Shown here one piece after another: positions 47,605-61,300 of a stretch of DNA of 64,000 nucleotides. The notes beneath the pieces are model-generated. The model saw only the letters and a list, made by a program, of their open reading frames with translations. It ran no database searches and had not been told where the DNA came from. Where the stretch lies: positions 25,511,618-25,575,617 of the forward strand of contig CP141128.1 in the NCBI GenBank assembly GCA_035236585.1. The letters are read 5' to 3'. Position numbers and translations under genes: made by a program. Source of the stretch: Warburgia ugandensis (taxonomy: Eukaryota; Streptophyta; Magnoliopsida; Canellales; Canellaceae). Within the stretch, counting starts at the first letter, position 1; each line of letters starts with the position of its first letter.

Positions 47605-50600
47605 CATTAGATAGTACTAAAAAAATTGAATCCAACAAGCCAAGGAACTCAGAAAATAGAGATCGTATGAAGGAGTGATGGGACTTCAATGTCAGGCCTA
47701 CTTCATTAATTAAAAGTGAAAAAAAGACAGAGAAACCTCGAGGAACCATTTCGATAATGGCAGGGCTCGCTGGTGTTGCAACCTTAATATTTTACTATTC
47801 CATGATCAGGTCATGAGGTTTCAAGAAGTAGATCGTTTAATTGCATAATAGTTTGGAATTGAAACAGAAACCATTTGGTAATACTCAGAAAATGGAATTC
47901 AACGACCCAAGGAATGCAGAAAATAGAGTTTGTGTGAAGGAGTTGTGCAACTTCAAAGTCAGGGCTCTTTCATTAATTAAAAGTGAAAAGAAAAACATAG
48001 AATCCTCATGGGGCAGTTTTGACATTGGCCAGGCTTACCTGTGGAAGAACCTAAAAATTTATATATTCCATGATCAGGTTATGAGTATTTAAGAAGCATA
48101 TCTTTTAATAGCACAATAATTTCAAATTAAAGCTGAAACCATTAGATAGTACTCAAAAAATTGAATCCAACAAGCCAAGGAACTCAGAAAATAGAGTTCG
48201 TATGAAGGAGTGATGGGACTTCAATGTCAGGCCTACTTCATTAATTAAAAGTGAAAAAAAGACAGAGAAACCTCGAGGAACCATTTCGATAATGGCAGGG
48301 CTCGCTGGTGTTGCAACCTTAATATTTTACTATTCCATGATCAGGTCATGAGGTTTCAAGAAGTAGATCGTTTAATTGCATAATAGTTTGGAATTGAAAC
48401 AGAAACCATTTGGTAATACTCAGAAAATGGAGTTCAACGACCCAAGGAATGCGTAAAAATAGAGTTTGTATGAAGGAGTTGTGCGACTTCAAAGTCAGGG
48501 CTCTTTCATTAATTAAAAGTGAAAAGAAAAACATAGAATCCTCATGGGGCAGTTTTGACATTGGCCGGGCTTACTGTGGAAGAACACGAAAATTTATATA
48601 TTCCATTATCAGGTTATGAGTATTTAAGAAGCATATCTTTTAATAGCACAATAATTTCAAATTAAAGCTGAAACCATTAGATAGTACTCAAAAAATTGAA
48701 TCCAACAAGCCAAGGAACTCAGAAAATAGAGTTCGTATGAAGGAGTGATGGGACTTCAATGTCAGGCCTACTTCATTAATTAAAAGTGAAAAAAAGACAG
48801 AGAAACCTCGAGGAACCATTTCGATAATGGCAGGGCTCGCTGGTGTTGCAACCTTAATATTTTACTATTCCATGATCAGGTCATGAGGTTTCAAGAAGTA
48901 GATCGTTTAATTGCATAATAGTTTGGAATTGAAACAGAAACCATTTGGTAATACTCAGAAAATGGAATTCAACGACCCAAGGAATGCAGAAAATAGAGTT
49001 TGTATGAAGGAGTTGTGCGACTTCAAAGTCAGGGCTCTTTCATTAATTAAAAGTGAAAAGAAAAACATAGAATCCTCATGGGGCAGTTTTGACATTGGCC
49101 AGGCTTACCTGTGGAAGAACCTGAAAATTTATATATTCCATTATCAGGTTATGAGTATTTAAGAAGCATATCTTTTAATAGCACAATAATTTCAAATTAA
49201 AGCTGAAACCATTAGATAGTACTCAAAAAATTGAATCCAACAAGCCAAGGAACTCAGAAAATAGAGTTCGTATGAAGGAGTGATGGGACTTCAATGTCAG
49301 GCCTACTTCATTAATTAAAAGTGAAAAAAAGACAGAGAAACCTCGAGGAACCATTTCGATAATGGCAGGGCTCGCTGGTGTTGCAACCTTAATATTTTAC
49401 TATTCCATGATCAGGTCATGAGGTTTCAAGAAGTAGATCGTTTAATTGCATAATAGTTTGGAATTGAAACAGAAACCATTTGGTAATACTCAGAAAATGG
49501 AATTCAACGACCCAAGGAATGCAGAAAATAGAGTTTGTGTGAAGGAGTTGTGCAACTTCAAAGTCAGGGCTCTTTCATTAATTAAAAGTGAAAAGAAAAA
49601 CATAGAATCCTCATGGGGCAGTTTTGACATTGGCCGGGCTTACTGTGGAAGAACACGAAAATTTATATATTCCATTATCAGGTTATGAGTATTTAAGAAG
49701 CATATCTTTTAATAGCACAATAATTTCAAATTAAAGCTGAAACCATTAGATAGTACTCAAAAAATTGAATCCAACAAGCCAAGGAACTCAGAAAATAGAG
49801 TTCGTATGAAGGAGTGATGGGACTTCAATGTCAGGCCTACTTCATTAATTAAAAGTGAAAAAAAGACAGAGAAACCTCGAGGAACCATTTCGATAATGGC
49901 AGGGCTCGCTGGTGTTGCAACCTTAATATTTTACTATTCCATGATCAGGTCATGAGGTTTCAAGAAGTAGATCGTTTAATTGCATAATAGTTTGGAATTG
50001 AAACAGAAACCATTTGGTAATACTCAGAAAATGGAATTCAACGACCCAAGGAATGCAGAAAATAGAGTTTGTATGAAGGAGTTGTGCGACTTCAAAGTCA
50101 GGGCTCTTTCATTAATTAAAAGTGAAAAGAAAAACATAGAATCCTCATGGGGCAGTTTTGACATTGGCCAGGCTTACCTGTGGAAGAACCTGAAAATTTA
50201 TATATTCCATTATCAGGTTATGAGTATTTAAGAAGCATATCTTTTAATAGCACAATAATTTCAAATTAAAGCTGAAACCATTAGATAGTACTCAAAAAAT
50301 TGAATCCAACAAGCCAAGGAACTCAGAAAATAGAGTTCGTATGAAGGAGTGATGGGACTTCAATGTCAGGCCTACTTCATTAATTAAAAGTGAAAAAAAG
50401 ACAGAGAAACCTCGAGGAACCATTTCGATAATGGCAGGGCTCGCTGGTGTTGCAACCTTAATATTTTACTATTCCATGATCAGGTCATGAGGTTTCAAGA
50501 AGTAGATCGTTTAATTGCATAATAGTTTGGAATTGAAACAGAAACCATTTGGTAATACTCAGAAAATGGAATTCAACGACCCAAGGAACGGAGAAAATAG

Positions 50601-52420
50601 AGTTTGTATGAAGGAGTTGTGCGACTTCAAAGTCAGGGCTCTTTCATTAATTAAAAGTGAAAAGAAAAACATAGAATCCTCATGGGGCAGTTTTGACATT
50701 GGCCAGGCTTACCTGTGGAAGAACCTGAAAATTTATATATTCCATTATCAGGTTATGAGTATTTAAGAAGCATATCTTTTAATAGCACAATAATTTCAAA
50801 TTAAAGCTGAAACCATTAGATAGTACTCAAAAAATTGAATCCAACAAGCCAAGGAACTCAGAAAATAGAGTTCGTATGAAGGAGTGATGGGACTTCAATG
50901 TCAGGCCTACTTCATTAATCAAAAGTGAAAAAAAGACAGAGAAACCTCGAGGAACCATTTCGATAATGGCTGGGCTCGCTGGTGTTGCAACCTTAATATT
51001 TTACTATTCCATGATCAGGTCATGAGGTTTCAAGAAGTAGATCGTTTAATTGCATAATAGTTTGGAATTGAAACAGAAACCATTTGGTAATACTCAGAAA
51101 ATGGAATTCAACGACCCAAGGAATGCAGAAAATAGAGTTTGTGTGAAGGAGTTGTGCAACTTCAAAGTCAGGGCTCTTTCATTAATTAAAAGTGAAAAGA
51201 AAAACATAGAATCCTCATGGGGCAGTTTTGACATTGGCCAGGCTTACCTGTGGAAGAACCTGAAAATTTATATATTCCATTATCAGGTTATGAGTATTTA
51301 AGAAGCATATCTTTTAATAGCACAATAATTTCAAATTAAAGCTGAAACCATTAGATAGTACTCAAAAAATTGAATCCAACAAGCCAAGGAACTCAGAAAA
51401 TAGAGTTCGTATGAAGGAGTGATGGGACTTCAATGTCAGGCCTACTTCATTAATTAAAAGTGAAAAAAAGACAGAGAAACCTCGAGGAACCATTTCGATA
51501 ATGGCAGGGCTCGCTGGTGTTGCAACCTTAATATTTTACTATTCCATGATCAGGTCATGAGGTTTCAAGAAGTAGATCGTTTAATTGCATAATAGTTTGG
51601 AATTGAAACAGAAACCATTTGGTAATACTCAGAAAATGGAATTCAACGACCCAAGGAATGCGAGAAAATAGAGTTTGTATGAAGGAGTTGTGCGACTTCA
51701 AAGTCAGGGCTCTTTCATTAATTAAAAGTGAAAAGAAAAACATAGAATCCTCATGGGGCAGTTTTGACATTGGCCAGGCTTACCTGTGTTACAACCTGAA
51801 AATTTATATATTCCATTATCAGGTTATGAGTATTTAAGAAGCATATCTTTTAATAGCACAATAATTTCAAATTAAAGCTGAAACCATTAGATAGTACTCA
51901 AAAAATTGAATCCAACAAGCCAAGGAACTCAGAAAATAGAGTTCGTATGAAGGAGTGATGGGACTTCAATGTCAGGCCTACTTCATTAATTAAAAGTGGA
52001 AAAAAGACAGAGAAACCTCGAGGAACCATTTCGATAATGGCAGGGCTCGCTGGTGTTGCAACCTTAATATTTTACTATTCCATGATCAGGTCATGAGGTT
52101 TCAAGAAGTAGATCGTTTAATTGCATAATAGTTTGGAAGTGAAATGAAACCATTTGGTAATACTCGAGAAAATGGAGTTCAACGACCCAAGGAATGCGAG
52201 AAAATAGAGTTTGTATGAAGGAGTTGTGCGACTTCAAAGTCGTGGCTCTTTCATTAATTAAAAGTGAAAAGAAAAACATAGAATCCTCATGGGGCGGTTT
52301 TGACATTGGCCGAGGCTTACTGTGGAAGAACACGAAAATTTATATATTCCATTATCGGGTTATGAGTATTTAAGAAGCATATCTTTTAATAGCACAATAA
52401 TTTCAAATTAAAGCTGAAAC

Positions 52421-52687
52421 CATTAGATAGTACTCAAAAAATGGAATTCAACGACCCAAGGAATGCAGAAAATAGAGTTTGTGTGAAGGAGTTGTGCAAC
52501 TTCAAAGTCAGGGCTCTTTCATTAATTAAAAGTGAAAAGAAAAACATAGAATCCTCATGGGGCAGTGTTGTCATTGGCCAGGCTTACTGTGGAAGAACCT
52601 GAAAATTTATATATTCCATTATCAGGTTATGAGTATTTAAGAAGCATATCTTTTAATAGCACGATAATTTCAAATTAAAGCTGAAAC
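52421..52687 (+). repeat. Extra monomer A2, first of four at ~1872-bp spacing
   Basis: Reads GGCAGTGTTGTCATTGG, with GCACGATAATTTC and TACTAAAAAAATTG following. The next B keeps ordinary GAGTTCG. Confidence 0.82.
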
Positions 52688-54293
52688 CATTAGATAGTAC
52701 TAAAAAAATTGAATCCAACAAGCCAAGGAACTCAGAAAATAGAGTTCGTATGAAGGAGTGATGGGACTTCAATGTCAGGCCTACTTCATTAATTAAAAGT
52801 GAAAAAAAGACAGAGAAACCTCGAGGAACCATTTCGATAATGGCAGGGCTCGCTGGTGTTGCAACCTTAATATTTTACTATTCCATGATCAGGTCATGAG
52901 GTTTCAAGAAGTAGATCGTTTAATTGCATAATAGTTTGGAATTGAAACAGAAACCATTTGGTAATACTCAGAAAATGGAATTCAACGACCCAAGGAATGC
53001 AAAAAATAGAGTTTGTGTGAAGGAGTTGTGCAACTTCAAAGTCAGGGCTCTTTCATTAATTAAAAGTGAAAAGAAAAACGTAGAATCCTCATGGGGCAGT
53101 TTTGACATTGGCCAGGCTTACCTGTGGAAGAACCTAAAAATTTATATATTCCATGATCAGGTTATGAGTATTTAAGAAGCATATCTTTTAATAGCACAAT
53201 AATTTCAAATTAAAGCTGAAACCATTAGATAGTACTCAAAAAATTGAATCCAACAAGCCAAGGAACTCAGAAAATAGAGTTCGTATGAAGGAGTGATGGG
53301 ACTTCAATGTCAGGCCTACTTCATTAATTAAAAGTGAAAAAAAGACAGAGAAACCTCGAGGAACCATTTCGATAATGGCAGGGCTCGCTGGTGTTGCAAC
53401 CTTAATATTTTACTATTCCATGATCAGGTCATGAGGTTTCAAGAAGTAGATCGTTTAATTGCATAATAGTTTGGAATTGAAACAGAAACCATTTGGTAAT
53501 ACTCAGAAAATGGAGTTCAACGACCCAAGGAATGCGAGAAAATAGAGTTTGTATGAAGGAGTTGTGCGACTTCAAAGTCAGGGCTCTTTCATTAATTAAA
53601 AGTGAAAAGAAAAACATAGAATCCTCATGGGGTAGTTTTGACATTGGCCAGGCTTACCTGTGGAAGAACCTGAAAATTTATATATTCCATTATCAGGTTA
53701 TGAGTATTTAAGAAGCATATCTTTTAATAGCACAATAATTTCAAATTAAAGCTGAAACCATTAGATAGTACTCAAAAAATTGAATCCAACAAGCCAAGGA
53801 ACTCAGAAAATAGAGTTCGTATGAAGGAGTGATGGGACTTCAATGTCAGGCCTACTTCATTAATTAAAAGTGCAAAAAAGAAAGAGAAACCTCGAGGAGC
53901 CATTTCGATAATGGCAAGGCTCGTTGGTGTTGCAACCTTAATATTTTACTATTCCATGATCAGGTCATGAGGTTTCAAGAAGTAGATCGTTTAATTGCAT
54001 AATAGTTTGGAATTGAAACTGAAACCATTTGGTAATACTCAGAAAATGGAGTTCAACGACCCAAGGAATGCAGAAAATAGAGTTTGTATGAAGGAGTTGT
54101 GCGACTTCAAAGTCAGGGCTCTTTCATTAATTAAAAGTGAAAAGAAAAACATAGAATCCTCATGGGGCAGTTTTGACATTGGCCAGGCTTACCTGTGGAA
54201 GAACACGAAAATTTATATATTCCATTATCAGGTTATGAGTATTTAAGAAGCATATCTTTTAATAGCACAATAATTTCAAATTAAAGCTGAAAC

Positions 54294-54560
54294 CATTAGA
54301 TAGTACTCAAAAAATGGAATTCAACGACCCAAGGAATGCAGAAAATAGAGTTTGTGTGAAGGAGTTGTGCAACTTCAAAGTCAGGGCTCTTTCATTAATT
54401 AAAAGTGAAAAGAAAAACATAGAATCCTCATGGGGCAGTGTTGACATTGGCCAGGCTTACCTGTGGAAGAACCTGAAAATTTATATATTCCATTATCGTG
54501 TTATGAGTATTTAAGAAGCATATCTTTTAATAGCACGATAATTTCAAATTAAAGTGAAAC
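54294..54560 (+). repeat. Extra monomer A2, second of four
   Basis: Full linked haplotype. Two bases are missing at the AGCTGAAAC site at its end (AGTGAAAC). Confidence 0.85.
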
Positions 54561-56165
54561 CATTAGATAGTACTAAAAAAATTGAATCCAACAAGCCAAG
54601 GAACTCAGAAAATAGAGATCGTATGAAGGAGTGATGGGACTTCAATGTCAGGCCTACTTCATTAATTAAAAGTGAAAAAAAGACAGAGAAACCTCGAGGA
54701 ACCATTTCGATAATGGCAGGGCTCGCTGGTGTTGCAACCTTAATATTTTACTATTCCATGATCAGGTCATGAGGTTTCAAGAAGTAGATCGTTTAATTGC
54801 ATAATAGTTTGGAATTGAAACAGAAACCATTTGGTAATACTCAGAAAATGGAATTCAACGACCCAAGGAATGCAAAAAATAGAGTTTGTGTGAAGGAGTT
54901 GTGCAACTTCAAAGTCAGGGCTCTTTCATTAATTAAAAGTGAAAAGAAAAACGTAGAATCCTCATGGGGCAGTTTTGACATTGGCCAGGCTTACCTGTGG
55001 AAGAACCTAAAAATTTATATATTCCATGATCAGGTTATGAGTATTTAAGAAGCATATCTTTTAATAGCACAATAATTTCAAATTAAAGCTGAAACCATTA
55101 GATAGTACTCAAAAAATTGAATCCAACAAGCCAAGGAACTCAGAAAATAGAGTTCGTATGAAGGAGTGATGGGACTTCAATGTCAGGCCTACTTCATTAA
55201 TTAAAAGTGAAAAAAAGACAGAGAAACCTCGAGGAACCATTTCGATAATGGCAGGGCTCGCTGGTGTTGCAACCTTAATATTTTACTATTCCATGATCAG
55301 GTCATGAGGTTTCAAGAAGTAGATCGTTTAATTGCATAATAGTTTGGAATTGAAACAGAAACCATTTGGTAATACTCAGAAAATGGAGTTCAACGACCCA
55401 AGGAATGCGAGAAAATAGAGTTTGTATGAAGGAGTTGTGCGACTTCAAAGTCAGGGCTCTTTCATTAATTAAAAGTGAAAAGAAAAACATAGAATCCTCA
55501 TGGGGCAGTTTTGACATTGGCCGGGCTTACTGTGGAAGAACACGAAAATTTATATATTCCATTATCGGGTTATGAGTATTTAAGAAGCATATCTTTTAAT
55601 AGCACAATAATTTCAAATTAAAGCTGAAACCATTAGATAGTACTCAAAAAATTGAATCCAACAAGCCAAGGAAGTCGAGAAAATAGAGTTCGTATGAAGG
55701 AGTGATGGGACTTCAATGTCGGGCCTACTTCATTAATTAAAAGTGAAAAAAGACAGAGAAACCTCGAGGAGCCATTTCGATAATGGCTGGGCTCGCTGGT
55801 GTTGCAACCTTAATATTTTACTATTCCATGATCAGGTCATGAGGTTTCAAGAAGTAGATCGTTTAATTGCATAATAGTTTGGAATTGAAAGCGAAACCAT
55901 TTGGTAATACTCAGAAAATGGAGTTCAACGACCCAAGGAATGCAGAAAATAGAGTTTGTATGAAGGAGTTGTGCGACTTCAAAGTCAGGGCTCTTTCATT
56001 AATTAAAAGTGAAAAGAAAAACATAGAATCCTCATGGGGCAGTTTTGACATTGGCCAGGCTTACTGTGGAAGAACACGAAAATTTATATATTCCATTATC
56101 GAGGTTATGAGTATTTAAGAAGCATATCTTTTAATAGCACAATAATTTCAAATTAAAGCTGAAAC

Positions 56166-56433
56166 CATTAGATAGTACTCAAAAAATGGAATTCAACGAC
56201 CCAAGGAATGCAGAAAATAGAGTTTGTGTGAAGGAGTTGTGCAACTTCAAAGTCAGGGCTCTTTCATTAATTAAAAGTGAAAAGAAAAACATAGAATCCT
56301 CATGGGGCAGTGTTGACATTGGCCAGGCTTACCTGTGGAAGAACACGAAAATTTATATATTCCATTATCAGGTTATGAGTATTTAAGAAGCATATCTTTT
56401 AATAGCACGATAATTTCAAATTAAAGCTGAAAC
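56166..56433 (+). repeat. Extra monomer A2, third of four
   Basis: Full linked haplotype. The segment before ATTTATATA reads GAACACGAAA where GAACCTGAAA is usual. Confidence 0.85.
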
Positions 56434-58035
56434 CATTAGATAGTACTAAAAAAATTGAATCCAACAAGCCAAGGAACTCAGAAAATAGAGATCGTATGAA
56501 GGAGTGATGGGACTTCAATGTCGGGCCTACTTCATTAATTAAAAGTGAAAAAAGACAGAGAAACCTGGAGGAACCATTACGATAATGGCGGGGCTCGCTG
56601 GTGTTGCAACCTTAATATTTTACTATTCCATGATCAGGTCATGAGGTTTCAAGAAGTAGATCGTTTAATTGCATAATAGTTTGGAATTGAAACAGAAACC
56701 ATTTGGTAATACTCAGAAAATGGAATTCAACGACCCAAGGAATGCAAAAAATAGAGTTTGTGTGAAGGAGTTGTGCAACTTCAAAGTCAGGGCTCTTTCA
56801 TTAATTAAAAGTGAAAAGAAAAACGTAGAATCCTCATGGGGCAGTTTTGACATTGGCCAGCTTACTGTGGAAGAACCTAAAAATTTATATATTCCATGAT
56901 CAGGTTATGAGTATTTAAGAAGCATATCTTTTAATAGCACAATAATTTCAAATTAAAGCTGAAACCATTAGATAGTACTCAAAAAATTGAATCCAACAAG
57001 CCAAGGAACTCAGAAAATAGAGTTCGTATGAAGGAGTGATGGGACTTCAATGTCAGGCCTACTTCATTAATTAAAAGTGAAAAAAAGACAGAGAAACCTC
57101 GAGGAACCATTTCGATAATGGGAGGGCTCATTGGTGTTGCAACCTTAATATTTTACTATTCCATGATCAGGTCATGAGGTTTCAAGAAGTAGATCGTTTA
57201 ATTGCATAATAGTTTGGAATTGAAACAGAAACCATTTGGTAATACTCAGAAAATGGAGTTCAACGACCCAAGGAATGCAGAAAATAGAGTTTGTATGAAG
57301 GAGTTGTGCGACTTCAAAGTCAGGGCTCTTTCATTAATTAAAAGTGAAAAGAAAAACATAGAATCCTCATGGGGTAGTTTTGACATTGGCCAGGCTTACC
57401 TGTGGAAGAACCTGAAAATTTATATATTCCATTATCAGGTTATGAGTATTTAAGAAGCATATCTTTTAATAGCACAATAATTTCAAATTAAAGCTGAAAC
57501 CATTAGATAGTACTCAAAAAATTGAATCCAACAAGCCAAGGAACTCAGAAAATAGAATTCGTATGAAGGAGTGATGGGACTTCAATGTTAGGCCTACTTC
57601 ATTAATTAAAAGTGAAAAAAAGACAGAGAAACCTCGAGGAACCATTTCGATAATGGCAGGGCTCGCTGGTGTTGCAACCTTAATATTTTACTATTCCATG
57701 ATCAGGTCATGAGGTTTCAAGAAGTAGATCGTTTAATTGCATAATAGTTTGGAATTGAAACTGAAACCATTTGGTAATACTCAGAAAATGGAGTTCAACG
57801 ACCCAAGGAATGCAGAAAATAGAGTTTGTATGAAGGAGTTGTGCGACTTCAAAGTCAGGGCTCTTTCATTAATTAAAAGTGAAAAGAAAAACATAGAATC
57901 CTCATGGGGCAGTTTTGACATTGGCCAGGCTTACCTGTGGAAGAACCTGAAAATTTATATATTCCATTATCAGGTTATGAGTATTTAAGAAGCATATCTT
58001 TTAATAGCACAATAATTTCAAATTAAAGCTGAAAC

Positions 58036-58303
58036 CATTAGATAGTACTCAAAAAATGGAATTCAACGACCCAAGGAATGCAGAAAATAGAGTTTGTGTG
58101 AAGGAGTTGTGCAACTTCAAAGTCAGGGCTCTTTCATTAATTAAAAGTGAAAAGAAAAACATAGAATCCTCATGGGGCAGTGTTGACATTGGCCAGGCTT
58201 ACCTGTGGAAGAACCTGAAAATTTATATATTCCATTATCAGGTTATGAGTATTTAAGAAGCATATCTTTTAATAGCACGATAATTTCAAATTAAAGCTGA
58301 AAC
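58036..58303 (+). repeat. Extra monomer A2, fourth of four
   Basis: Full linked haplotype, 1870 bp after the third copy. Confidence 0.85.
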
Positions 58304-61300
58304 CATTAGATAGTACTAAAAAAATTGAATCCAACAAGCCAAGGAACTCAGAAAATAGAGATCGTATGAAGGAGTGATGGGACTTCAATGTCAGGCCTAC
58401 TTCATTAATTAAAAGTGAAAAAAAGACAGAGAAACCTCGAGGAACCATTTCGATAATGGCAGGGCTCGCTGGTGTTGCAACCTTAATATTTTACTATTCC
58501 ATGATCAGGTCATGAGGTTTCAAGAAGTAGATCGTTTAATTGCATAATAGTTTGGAATTGAAACAGAAACCATTTGGTAATACTCAGAAAATGGAATTCA
58601 ACGACCCAAGGAATGCAAAAATAGAGTTTGTGTGAAGGAGTTGTGCAACTTCAAAGTCAGGGCTCTTTCATTAATTAAAAGTGAAAAGAAAAACGTAGAA
58701 TCCTCATGGGGCAGTTTTGACATTGGCCAGGCTTACCTGTGGAAGAACCTAAAAATTTATATATTCCATGATCAGGTTATGAGTATTTAAGAAGCATATC
58801 TTTTAATAGCACAATAATTTCAAATTAAAGCTGAAACCATTAGATAGTACTCAAAAAATTGAATCCAACAAGCCAAGGAACTCAGAAAATAGAGTTCGTA
58901 TGAAGGAGTGATGGGACTTCAATGTCAGGCCTACTTCATTAATTAAAAGTGAAAAAAAGACAGAGAAACCTCGAGGAACCATTTCGATAATGGCAGGGCT
59001 CGCTGGTGTTGCAACCTTAATATTTTACTATTCCATGATCAGGTCATGAGGTTTCAAGAAGTAGATCGTTTAATTGCATAATAGTTTGGAATTGAAACAG
59101 AAACCATTTGGTAATACTCAGAAAATGGAGTTCAACGACCCAAGGAATGCGAGAAAATAGAGTTTGTATGAAGGAGTTGTGCGACTTCAAAGTCAGGGCT
59201 CTTTCATTAATTAAAAGTGAAAAGAAAAACATAGAATCCTCATGGGGCAGTTTTGACATTGGCCAGGCTTACTGTGGAAGAACACGAAAATTTATATATT
59301 CCATTATCAGGTTATGAGTATTTAAGAAGCATATCTTTTAATAGCACAATAATTTCAAATTAAAGCTGAAACCATTAGATAGTACTCAAAAAATTGAATC
59401 CAACAAGCCAAGGAACTCAGAAAATAGAGTTCGTATGAAGGAGTGATGGGACTTCAATGTCAGGCCTACTTCATTAATTAAAAGTGAAAAAAAGACAGAG
59501 AAACCTCGAGGAACCATTTCGATAATGGCCGGGCTCGCTGGTGTTGCAACCTTAATATTTTACTATTCCATGATCAGGTCATGAGGTTTCAAGAAGTAGA
59601 TCGTTTAATTGCATAATAGTTTGGAATTGAAACTGAAAACATTTGGTAATACTCAGAAAATGGAGTTCAACGACCCAAGGAATGCAGAAAATAGAGTTTG
59701 TATGAAGGAGTTGTGCGACTTCAAAGTCAGGGCTCTTTCATTAATTAAAAGTGAAAAGAAAAACATAGAATCCTCATGGGGCCATTTTGACATTGGCCGG
59801 GCTTACTGTGGAAGAACACGAAAATTTATATATTCCATTATCCGGTTATGAGTATTTAAGAAGCATATCTTTTAATAGCACAATAATTTCAAATTAAAGC
59901 TGAAACCATTAGATAGTACTCAAAAAATTGAATCCAACAAGCCAAGGAACTCAGAAAATAGAGTTCGTATGAAGGAGTGATGGGACTTCAATGTCAGGCC
60001 TACTTCATTAATTAAAAGTGAAAAAAAGACAGAGAAACCTCGAGGAACCATTTCGATAATGGCAGGGCTCGCTGGTGTTGCAACCTTAATATTTTACTAT
60101 TCCATGATCAGGTCATGAGGTTTCAAGAAGTAGATCGTTTAATTGCATAATAGTTTGGAATTGAAACAGAAACCATTTGGTAATACTCAGAAAATGGAAT
60201 TCAACGACCCAAGGAATGCAGAAAATAGAGTTTGTGTGAAGGAGTTGTGCAACTTCAAAGTCAGGGCTCTTTCATTAATTAAAAGTGAAAAGAAAAACAT
60301 AGAATCCTCATGGGGCAGTTTTGACATTGGCCAGGCTTACCTGTGGAAGAACCTGAAAATTTATATATTCCATGATCAGGTTATGAGTATTTAAGAAGCA
60401 TATCTTTTAATAGCACAATAATTTCAAATTAAAGCTGAAACCATTAGATAGTACTCAAAAAATTGAATCCAACAAGCCAAGGAACTCAGAAAATAAAGTT
60501 CATATGAAGGAGTGATGGGACATCAAAGTCAGGCCTCCTTCATTAATTAAAAGTGAAAAAAAGACAGAGAAACCTCGAGGAACCATTTCGATAATGGGAG
60601 GGCTCGTTGGTGTTGCAACCTTAATATTTTACTATTCCATGATCAGGTCATGAGGTTTCAAGAAGTAGATCGTTTAATTGCATAATAGTTTGGAATTGAA
60701 ACAGAAACCATTTGGTAATACTCAGAAAATGGAGTTCAACGACCCAAGGAATGCAGAAAATAGAGTTTGTATGAAGGAGTTGTGCGACTTCAAAGTCAGG
60801 GCTCTTTCATTAATTAAAAGTGAAAAGAAAAACATAGAATCCTCATGGGGCAGTTTTGACATTGGCCAGGCTTACCTGTGGAAGAACCTGAAAATTTATA
60901 TATTCCATTATCAGGTTATGAGTATTTAAGAAGCATATCTTTTAATAGCACAATAATTTCAAATTAAAGCTGAAACCATTAGATAGTACTCAAAAAATTG
61001 AATCCAACAAGCCAAGGAACTCAGAAAATAGAGTTCGTATGAAGGAGTGATGGGACTTCAATGTCAGGCCTACTTCATTAATTAAAATTGAAAAAGATTA
61101 GACACCTCGAGGAACCATTTCGATAATGGCAGGGCTCGCTGGTGTTGCAACCTTAATATTTTACTATTCCATGATCAGGTCATGAGGTTTCAAGAAGTAG
61201 ATCGTTTAATTGCATAATAGTTTGGAATTGAAGTAGAAACCATTTGGTAATACTCAGAAAATGGAATTCAACGACCCAAGGAATGCAGAAAATAGAGTTT

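Larger units (their letters stand above)
51050..60142 (+). repeat. Nested seven-monomer higher-order unit, ~1872 bp
   Basis: Four consecutive units of A-B-A-B-A-A2-B begin near 51050, 52924, 54797 and 56669. A shortened fifth from 58541 lacks A2. Several private markers share this spacing. The AAAACGTAGAATCC variant lies in the A copies starting at 52924, 54797, 56669 and about 58541. A2 copies start at 52421, 54294, 56166 and 58036. The altered GAAAC(T)GAAACC-region A copies start at 53995, 55867, 57737 and 59609. Confidence 0.82.
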
